Source of the DNA: Aureobasidium sp. EXF-3400 | Taxonomy: Eukaryota > Ascomycota > Dothideomycetes > Dothideales > Saccotheciaceae | Reading direction: 5' to 3' | Assembly (NCBI GenBank): GCA_024195585.1 | Contig: SWBL01000005.1 | Span: 124,001-188,000, forward strand | Length of the DNA stretch: 64,000 bases | Shown: positions 57,557-64,000 of the stretch, one piece after another | Numbering within the stretch: the first letter of the stretch is position 1 | Layout: every line of letters begins with the position of its first letter | Notes under the pieces: model-generated | Databases searched by the model: none | Seen by the model: only the letters and a program-made list of their open reading frames with translations | What the model was told of the DNA's origin: nothing | Translations under genes and position numbers: made by a program

Positions 57557-58444
57557 TTACCGCCAGTCTGATCGCTCCCGGCGATTTCCATACTTGTCAA
57601 GGCTATAGTAATCTTTGTCGTAATCATCTTCCGAATCTACAAGTTCGCCAGCGGCTCGCTTGAAGCAGGATACAATCTTCTCGGATCCTTCGAAGATACA
57701 AGCGCTCTGACTATCACTGTCAAAGCGCTCCAAAGTCGTCATGAGGTCTTCGCGTTGGCCCAAATATAACTTGTCAGAGTCATCCATGTACCCGACAATT
57801 TTCCAAAGGTCGTCCATGAATCCAGGTTCTTGCCCCATGCTCTTTCTGACTTCTTCACCAATGACACCTGCTCCCTTTGCTACGATGGATCCGATACGAC
57901 ACAATGTCAATACAGCTTTGACTTTGTTGTCTTGTGTACTTTCAGGACGAATCTGTTCGCAAGTCTTCTTGATGTCGTATTGCACAGAGCCCTCGGCCTC
58001 TCCCGCCAGATTGTATTGTTTAGAAGCCCGTAAGCCCCTGAATCTGTGATTAATCTTGCGGTCAACTCCTTGAATTCGTTTCGAGAAATCGAGAACTTTG
58101 ATTTGCTCTTCCCTCATCACACGGGATTTCGCACTTTGCTCTGCCAGCTCTACCAGACGTTTCTCTGTCCAGACTGATGTGTACATGTCCGAGTGCAATA
58201 TGGCAGCCTCTTTCAAAAGTCTTCGAACCGTAGGTTCGTCTAACTTTGCTACCCATTCGTCAAGTCTCTCACAGTCTGTTTCCGTTTGTGGCTGAAAACT
58301 AAATGGTGTTTGTTGTGATAGACCGACCAACGAGCTGTCCTGTGGAAGTGGCGTACTCAATGGATACGCTGGTTTCTGTACTGGCACAAAGGCGGGCAGT
58401 GGCGAGTCAACACGCCTCCGTTTGTTGCTTGGCAAGACTGTCAT
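57557..58444 (-). CDS. Orphan Cut8/Sts1-like protein, copy D
   Basis: Single exon, 295 aa. The start MTVLPSNKRRRVDSP is chosen because it aligns with MASKSSNKRRRLESS of copy A; two upstream in-frame codons (ATG at 58468 and TTG) would add up to 13 residues. The helix LDEWVAKLDEPTVRRLLKEA is followed by a long charged helix, then KKTCEQIRPESTQDNKVKA and VLTLCRIGSIVAKGAGVIGE, then ACIFEGSEKIVSCFKRAA. The tail is acidic and Tyr-rich (DSEDDYDKDYYSLDKYG). As in the other copies, the plan recalls Cut8/Sts1, a nuclear protein that anchors the proteasome, but identity is too low for a firm call by eye. Confidence 0.72.
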   Translation of the reverse strand: MTVLPSNKRRRVDSPLPAFVPVQKPAYPLSTPLPQDSSLVGLSQQTPFSFQPQTETDCERLDEWVAKLDEPTVRRLLKEAAILHSDMYTSVWTEKRLVELAEQSAKSRVMREEQIKVLDFSKRIQGVDRKINHRFRGLRASKQYNLAGEAEGSVQYDIKKTCEQIRPESTQDNKVKAVLTLCRIGSIVAKGAGVIGEEVRKSMGQEPGFMDDLWKIVGYMDDSDKLYLGQREDLMTTLERFDSDSQSACIFEGSEKIVSCFKRAAGELVDSEDDYDKDYYSLDKYGNRRERSDWR

Positions 58445-59341
58445 TGTGTTTGGTGAAAATTGATGCATGGAAAGTATGAACAATATTCATATGAGTGAGA
58501 TTGTGAATGGACTCAAATGCGAACTCTGACATTCAACATGGACATGTTGGTGATCATTTGACCTGTTGCCCCGTAGGTTCCTGATTTGCGCAAGATCAAC
58601 CGTGGCAGTCAACAAGTAGCTTTGCTAGAATTCGAGAGATTCTCGGCGCTGGGTGTATATGATTGTTGGGTAAGGCTCGACATGGTTGTCGTTGGCTGAA
58701 CCACGCCGAGAACATGGAGTACAACAGGGTAGATGGGCTTTCAAAGGGCTCAACAGCCTTTATATAAACTGGTGACTGGACAGATGGGTTGAGCCTTTTA
58801 CTGAATGACCAATGAGATGCCACGCTCCAAACCTTGTAGAGAACAAAGCACCCATCATGCCCAAGAGTTGTCGGCACTTACCACTCGTCTACAAGGAACA
58901 AGTTCTAAGCTTCAGGAATCAAGACGATATTTCTGTTCGTTTCATTGTTCTATGGATGTCGACGATACGGATTGTCTGTCTCGAAGCAAAACTTGACAAG
59001 CAACTGCGTTGAGTGACGGTACCTGTCGGTAGAAGTTTATACCGAAATCCGATGCCTTCGGGATAGCATTGCGGGGTCGGATATGATCCACAACGATCTT
59101 CCACCTTCACTACAGTATCCACCTCCACTCCTTGATGGTTTGGGCAAAATCAAGCGCATTGCCATGGCTGATGTACATTAGGGCAAGCAGCAAACGCGGA
59201 GATCTTGCAGCAATGACGAGCTTCAACCAGGTATGCTCCAGAATGAAGCAAGTACCGAACAGGGCAAGGAGGAGAGGCTGCTCGAGTACATAAGGTAAGC
59301 TCTGATACACTGCAGACTGCTTGATACAAGCAGCTACAATA
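58445..59341. promoter_or_regulatory. Divergent promoter region
   Basis: About 900 bases between copy D (minus) and the DUF1593 gene (plus). A palindromic TATA-type element, TTTATATAAA, lies at 58759-58768, about 315 bases upstream of copy D. No gene was recognised in the short frames at 58600-59300. Confidence 0.45.
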
Positions 59342-60820
59342 ATGACAAGTCTCCTTCATCTTGCTCTCGCATGGTTGCTCTGTTTGGGCGTTCGGTCCGC
59401 TCCTCTGGACTCGAACACATCCAATTCGAGTCACCCAGTCTCATACCCTCGGATCTTTGTCGCTACAGATATTTCCAATGAGCCCGACGACCAAATGTCA
59501 TTGGTTAGGCTGCTTTTGCATTCGGACATTCTGTCGATCCAAGGAATTACAACAACAACTTCATACTGGCTGAATGACACCACCTACCCCGAACACATCT
59601 TAGATGTTATCGCCGCCTATGAAAACGTCACTACCAACCTCAACGCTCACACCGAAAGCACGTTCCCGAGTGCCGATAGCTTGCGTTCTGTGGTCAAGGC
59701 AGGCCACTCTGTATATGGCCTCGCAGCGCTCAACAACGGCACTCTGTCATCCGGTGCTGAGCTGCTCATCTCAGCTGCGGGCAACTCAAACGAAACTCTG
59801 CATATTCTGCTTTGGGGAGGTGCGAATGTTCTTGCCGAAGCATTGGATCACGTCAATCGTACCAGCTCACAGAGTGAACTCGACGCTTTCGTTAGTAAAC
59901 TCCATGTCTATTCAATTTCTGATCAGGATAATGCTGGGCCTTGGATTCGCAAGAACTTTCCACAAATCCCTTATATTGCGTCGGTTCATGGGTTCAACAT
60001 GTACAACCTCGCGGCTTGGACTGGCATCAGTGGTGACATACTGTATGCTTTCGACGCAGGTGGTCCAGACACGACACTTGTTGATGACACTTATATCCGC
60101 AACCATTTCCAGCTCGGTCCTCTGGGTGCAAAATACCCGAATAGAGCATACATCATGGAAGGCGACAGTCCCTCATTACTGTCAGTCATTCCTAACGGTC
60201 TCAATGTGCCGTCTCATCCTGAGTTCGGTGGCTGGGGCGGCAGATACGTCTTATCCGACATCTCTGGCGCCTCAAACCATTATGCCGATACCATCGATCG
60301 CGTGGTAGGCGTTAGTGGAAATACTCTAATATCCAACCATGCCACCATCTGGAGATGGCGTAGTGCGTATCAGAACGAGATGAGCGCTCGAGTACAGTGG
60401 TCGCTTTCTTCGAACTACAGTGCAGCCGTGCATCCTCCCAAGATCAGGTTGAACGGAACGACTGGTACCGAACCATATCCCTTGACAGTTCAACCTGAGC
60501 AGAGTGTTGTTCTTGACGCCTCGGCCACGATCGACCCAGACAGCAACTCGAGCTCGACATTGACGTTTGAGTGGATGCATTACAAAGACATCACAGCCAG
60601 CAACCAATACAACGCCAATGCAGAAGTCCCTCAACTCGACTTTGCTTGTTTGGATCAGGCTTGTTCGACCGTTCAGACAAAGATGCCAAATGAGACGCTT
60701 GCGTGCCCGCAGACCGGCTGCCAAACCTACCATGTCATATTGTCTGTCAAGGGACAGAGTGCTACACCTATCACAAGATACAAGAGGATCGTTTTCGATA
60801 TGCAAGAAGCTTCAGAGTAG
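59342..60820 (+). CDS. Secreted DUF1593 nucleoside-hydrolase-like protein
   Basis: Single exon, 492 aa. A signal peptide (LLHLALAWLLCLGVRSAP) leads into RIFVATDISNEPDDQMSLVR, an Asp-rich metal/ligand motif like that of nucleoside hydrolases, and KAGHSVYGLAALNNG. The DUF1593 core continues with HILLWGGANVLAEAL and SVHGFNMYNLAAWTGISGD. The C-terminal part from about 350 (VQPEQSVVLDASATIDPDSN) is the Ig-like second domain seen in this family, whose bacterial members are annotated as cellulose-binding Sde182-like proteins. Many N-glycosylation sites (NxS/T) fit secretion. The substrate is unknown. The ATG at 59342 is the only one that gives the signal peptide. Confidence 0.85.
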   Translation: MTSLLHLALAWLLCLGVRSAPLDSNTSNSSHPVSYPRIFVATDISNEPDDQMSLVRLLLHSDILSIQGITTTTSYWLNDTTYPEHILDVIAAYENVTTNLNAHTESTFPSADSLRSVVKAGHSVYGLAALNNGTLSSGAELLISAAGNSNETLHILLWGGANVLAEALDHVNRTSSQSELDAFVSKLHVYSISDQDNAGPWIRKNFPQIPYIASVHGFNMYNLAAWTGISGDILYAFDAGGPDTTLVDDTYIRNHFQLGPLGAKYPNRAYIMEGDSPSLLSVIPNGLNVPSHPEFGGWGGRYVLSDISGASNHYADTIDRVVGVSGNTLISNHATIWRWRSAYQNEMSARVQWSLSSNYSAAVHPPKIRLNGTTGTEPYPLTVQPEQSVVLDASATIDPDSNSSSTLTFEWMHYKDITASNQYNANAEVPQLDFACLDQACSTVQTKMPNETLACPQTGCQTYHVILSVKGQSATPITRYKRIVFDMQEASE

Positions 60821-61198
60821 ACAGCAAACTGTAAAAGCGTTTCCCAACCGCGAACCCCGTACTCTGAGTGACGTAAAAAGATGCATGAATGTCTTCAGAT
60901 CGGATGCTGTGTTGATCATCCATATGCCAAACAGCTGAACCTTGTCGTTACTGCTCTGAACAGATGGATGGCTGTATTACTCTTTCGCAACGTCTTTTCT
61001 CAATTTTGGTATGTGGTATATGTACAATATAGCTTCTGGTGGTGCAGAGGCCAGGTCTAGTGTTACAGTGCGTTTGATGTTAGGTATATTGCCTTCTCTT
61101 TCTCAAATTCAGGTATGTCGTGTCCAGGATGGGTTGATGAACAGGCATGATAGCGAGAGATATGCTCGAGGCATTCAGTGAGGTTCCAGATTGTTGGT
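60821..61198. other. Intergenic region between converging genes
   Basis: 378 bases of 3' flank between the DUF1593 gene and COA1. Nothing seen. Confidence 0.4.
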
Positions 61199-61846
61199 TT
61201 ACGCGTCCGCAGCGATAGCCTTAGCTTCCATAGGCGTAGCGACAAAAGGATCGGAATCAGTGGTTTGGAGCAGATCCACCACAGTACCATCCATCAACTC
61301 CAGACTCCACTCTGTAGTCTCAAACTATTGTCTCTTGTCAGCACTCAATCCTCAACATTTCTTGTTCTCCATGAAACTCACAATTCCCATCCTCGTCTTC
61401 CTGTAACTCTTGAATCTCATCTTGGCTTGTTGCCTCGTTCCCTTGACCCAATACACGACATCAATCTTTCCATGCAGTTGGTTGATCTCTCCACCGATAT
61501 AAGGAATCTTGCTGGCGAAATAAACCTCATCGCCGAGGATCTCTCTGGCCACAGGATTTGTTCGCAATGAGTACATGGTGCTGGTCACAACGGACGAGTT
61601 TTGCTTTTGGTAGTTGAAGATGGCGAGGGTGGAGGCAGCCATGGCGGTAAGGAACAGAGGTAGTGTGATCATCCATGATTTGCTGGGAGTCATGTCGGGG
61701 AGGGCGCGGTCGCCGCGGCGCTCCATCAGAGGACCGGAGTTTGGTTTTGGCGCGGCGATGAGGGTGCGGCGGCATGTGAGGGTGGTGGCATTGTTGCGCT
61801 TGAAGAAAACCTCGAGGGGCTTGCGGAGTGGTAATCTTGGTGGCAT
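61199..61846 (-). CDS. COA1: Cytochrome c oxidase assembly factor 1 (COA1)
   Basis: Two exons: 61846-61382 and 61324-61199; the 57-bp intron has a GTGAGT donor and an AATAG acceptor. The product is 196 aa. The N-terminus is basic and lacks acidic residues (PPRLPLRKPLEVFFKRNNAT), as in mitochondrial presequences. A single membrane helix (MITLPLFLTAMAASTLAIF) is followed by NPVAREILGDEVYFASKIPY and IGGEINQLHGKIDVVYWVKG, the hallmark of the COA1/TIM21 fold. Splicing restores FETTEWSLELMDGTVVDLL. COA1 is an inner-membrane protein that aids Cox1 maturation. It shares a 211-bp bidirectional promoter with the next gene. Confidence 0.93.
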
Positions 61847-62057
61847 GTTTGAGGATGTGTGTGGTGTGTTTCTCTGTCCGAGCAGAATGTCTGATGATGG
61901 CAGCAGATGGATTGGTATACTGACGGCTTTTCTCCGGCAAAAGAGCTGCTGCACGTCATGCGCAGCTTCCCACTTTGCGGCGCGTCTTCCGTGTTTTTGG
62001 AGGGGCTCAAACAGTTTACAGCTGGTCGCAACTGCTGAATAGACGACACTCACAACC

Positions 62058-62681
62058 ATGGCCGCCCGTCTGCGCAAAACATTCCAGTACCCTTCCGAAG
62101 ACGCAGACAACGACAACAGCGACCGTGAAGAACTCGACGAGGAAGAGCAGGAAACACTCATCGACGATCTAGCAAAGCGCGACCTGGACAATACCATCTT
62201 CTACCGTCGTGCTTTCACCGCTCTACCTGCTGTAGCAGCCCTGGTTTACCTGCCTGTTCTGTTTTCCGCAGAGTCTTTCAGACATGTCTTGCTGGCTTTG
62301 CTGTCCTTGACGGTACTGGGAGCCACTGTTTACATCTTGCTCTGTGTTCCTTCTGCGCCTGTCGCTGTCGACAGCTCAAGCTTGTCTGCCGCCATGATTG
62401 ACGGCAGAGGCCCGTTAGATATTGCTCTGCCTTGGCTGAATGCTGTCCTCACTGCTGTGCTTGCCCTGTCTGGTGTGCTGGCTTGGAAGAAAGACCTGGG
62501 CGACGAAGCCTGGCGAGCCTTTCTGCCTGGTGGTCCGTCTCACATCCGAATCTATATCCCACCATTCGCTAATTTGTCGTGTGTAGCCATCTTCCTCGTC
62601 ACCATGTATGCTCGCTCTCAACTAGTCCCACTCGATGTCGCCAGCTTGGAACGTCTAAAGTACAATTACAAAGGTGCTTGA
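62058..62681 (+). CDS. Small four-helix membrane protein, conserved fungal type
   Basis: Single exon, 207 aa. The N-terminal 45 residues are acidic (DREELDEEEQETLIDDL) and cytosolic-looking. Two close hydrophobic helices (about 52-98), one near 125-146 and one near 177-193 suggest four membrane spans. The C-terminus is short and basic (LERLKYNYKGA). I do not recognise a named family. The ATG context (ACCATGG) is good. Its upstream region is shared with COA1, so a mitochondrial or ER-linked role is conceivable, but this is weak inference. Confidence 0.7.
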   Translation: MAARLRKTFQYPSEDADNDNSDREELDEEEQETLIDDLAKRDLDNTIFYRRAFTALPAVAALVYLPVLFSAESFRHVLLALLSLTVLGATVYILLCVPSAPVAVDSSSLSAAMIDGRGPLDIALPWLNAVLTAVLALSGVLAWKKDLGDEAWRAFLPGGPSHIRIYIPPFANLSCVAIFLVTMYARSQLVPLDVASLERLKYNYKGA

Positions 62682-62837
62682 TTCTTTTTTGCTCCTTGCA
62701 TGAATTCGATTATTCGTCATCAATCATCCTGCAACCTCCCAGTGATAGCCTCCCTTTTTTTCTGCAAGTGAACAAAACAACCGCCTCTATAAGTCAGTCC
62801 TTGCGCCTTGCCTTGGTCCCATATCTATAGCCTGTCT

Positions 62838-64000
62838 TTACATATCGATGCTTTCGTGGAATCGCAAAACTGCGTTGTTGTCAAGATAGCCGTCCACCTC
62901 GTCTGGCAGCGCGTCAAACGATGCTCGTGCAACCTGCTCTTGTGTTGTCGAGTTGGTCACATCGGCGATGAGTACCAGTCCTGCTGTCTTCACTGACTCG
63001 ATCAATGCAGGTACGAGCTCCTGTCGGTCATATTAGCCTGTGCTTGCTTCACTTGCCTCGTCAGCTACTTACCAGCAACCTGGAGCTGCACATCAGTCCC
63101 ATGAAGTTGTTGCTCTGCGCAATTCTGACGGCCTCCTTGACAGACGTCGTGGTACGTCCACTGCTGAACAATGGCCACTCTGCCTCTTCCGACATTGCTT
63201 GTTCAATGCCGAGGTCATTACACAATAGCACAGGATCTACAGACCGGATTAGTTATGTCTTGTAAAATGTGTGTTGATAACCACTTACAATTTGGCTGCT
63301 TCCAGTTGAGTGCTGTACAAATGTTGGCATTGTAAGAAGAGAACACGATTGATCTGATGAAGCCTTCGTTGGCTCCACGTAGTCGGCTTGCATGATCAAA
63401 CACTTCCTTCAACGAAGCATCCACAAACTCGTTGATGTTGCCCGTCGGGCCAAGTCGCAGTTGCTCCTCTTCGGCCTTTGTAGGGAAGAGCATGTGCACA
63501 TCGAGATGCATCTGCGGAGGCAGGATCTCGAGCACGTCACGGAGGGAGCACCAACATGTCGCGAGACCCTGCGCCAACAGCGTGCGCGAAGAATCAAGCA
63601 ACACTCTCAAGCTTTCAGGTCCCTTGCCATTTGCCTTGCCAATTGCGGAGAATTGCTCATAAGTCAGACGGCTGATGAGGTCGTTTCTCACACCGTACGC
63701 TGCAAGTGCCGATGGCATAGCCCACGAGGGATACAGGACTGGCACACCATCCTTGGTTGCCTGCACAAAGATGCGCATGTAATCTCCGCTCAAACTCGAA
63801 CCAGTGATGAGTGCGTTGGGCTGAGAGCTAATCTGGCTCGTCGCCTTCCAATACGTGGCAAATTGTGTGATCTCCATGGGAATTCCATGGAAAGGCGTGA
63901 CGACTTGGTACTTGAAGCTGATACGTCCAATAGCTCGGAGTCTAGGATCGAAGAGTTCAAGATGCCAGTTTCCAGAACTACTGTATCTGCGCGAGAACAC
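62838..64000 (-). CDS. PHO81: CDK inhibitor PHO81, C-terminal part (gene continues beyond the window)
   Basis: Three exons seen: from beyond 64000 down to 63289, then 63236-63073 and 63020-62838; both introns are 52 bp. The 5' end, with the expected SPX and ankyrin domains, lies outside. The visible 352 residues are the C-terminal glycerophosphodiester-phosphodiesterase-like domain of the PHO81/GDE1 group. VVTPFHGIPMEITQFATYWK is a pseudo-active-site strand. PTGNINEFVDASLKEVFDHA, RSIVFSSYNANICTALNWKQ and SNNFMGLMCSSRLLELVPAL follow. PHO81 inhibits the Pho80-Pho85 cyclin-CDK under low phosphate. GDE1 is the alternative; the missing N-terminus would decide. The end, HESIDM, has an ordinary stop. 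Confidence 0.85.

Noticed and set aside
1..64000. CRISPR arrays, rRNA, bacterial operons, integrated viral or transposon genes
   Set aside because: The sequence is clearly eukaryotic and intron-bearing; no regularly spaced repeats, transposase, reverse transcriptase or capsid-like frames were seen.

Overview
The window is a gene-dense stretch of nuclear chromosome from a filamentous ascomycete (Pezizomycotina). The case rests on very short introns (mostly 47-67 bp, GTAAGT/GTACGT donors, CTAAC/CTGAC branch sites, CAG/TAG acceptors), intergenic gaps often of 150-1500 bp, and families typical of this group: an NsdD-type GATA factor, a Zn2Cys6 regulator with a fungal transcription factor domain, SVF1, a SAT4/HAL-type kinase, a Pho80-like cyclin and PHO81. 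A Dothideomycete is plausible, but this is only an impression. All spliced models below were read by eye from splice signals and conserved protein junctions.

Layout. 1-2.2 kb: no recognisable gene. 2.2-11.3 kb: Pho80-like cyclin (-), DUF1295 membrane protein (-), zinc-type enoyl reductase/dehydrogenase (-), small charged coiled-coil protein (+), THO-complex WD40 protein (-), peroxisomal 2-hydroxyacid oxidase ending in SRL (-). 12-18.5 kb: orphan Cut8/Sts1-like protein (+), MFS transporter (-), Ree1-like DUF1349 protein (+), SVF1 (-). 20-26.7 kb: SAT4/HAL-type kinase (+), membrane GNAT-like protein (+), secreted Ser-rich wall protein (+). 27.5-31.1 kb: acidic orphan (-), Clr2-like small protein (+), F-box-like protein (-). 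31.4-39.5 kb: DNA2 helicase-nuclease (+) and a Zn2Cys6 factor with eight exons (+). 39.8-45 kb: glutamate-cysteine ligase with an 11-nt first coding exon (-) and NsdD-type GATA factor (-). 45-49.3 kb: a 4.2-kb gene-poor block with an F-box fragment. 49.3-52.1 kb: SET-domain protein (+) and dynactin p25 (-). 52.1-54.6 kb: gene-poor and probably degenerate. 54.6-58.4 kb: cluster of three Cut8/Sts1-like paralogues (-), one broken. 59.3-64 kb: secreted DUF1593 nucleoside-hydrolase-like protein (+), COA1 (-), small four-helix membrane protein (+), and the 3' half of PHO81 (-), which runs off the window.

Most genes are unrelated housekeeping or regulatory genes, and no biosynthetic cluster is visible. 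The standout is a divergent family of at least four members (12.1 kb, 54.7-55.6 kb, 56.0-57.2 kb, 57.6-58.4 kb). They share a basic N-terminus (in two), a helix of the type LDxxTVRxLLxxAA, a block of the type KxxAVLxLCxIG, and a C-terminal CFExxxxIVxxF-like helix. The layout recalls the nuclear proteasome tether Cut8/Sts1. One copy is broken, and another ends at a stop codon followed by an open acidic tail. Phosphate signalling is represented at both edges (Pho80-like cyclin at the left, PHO81 at the right), but nothing else links them.
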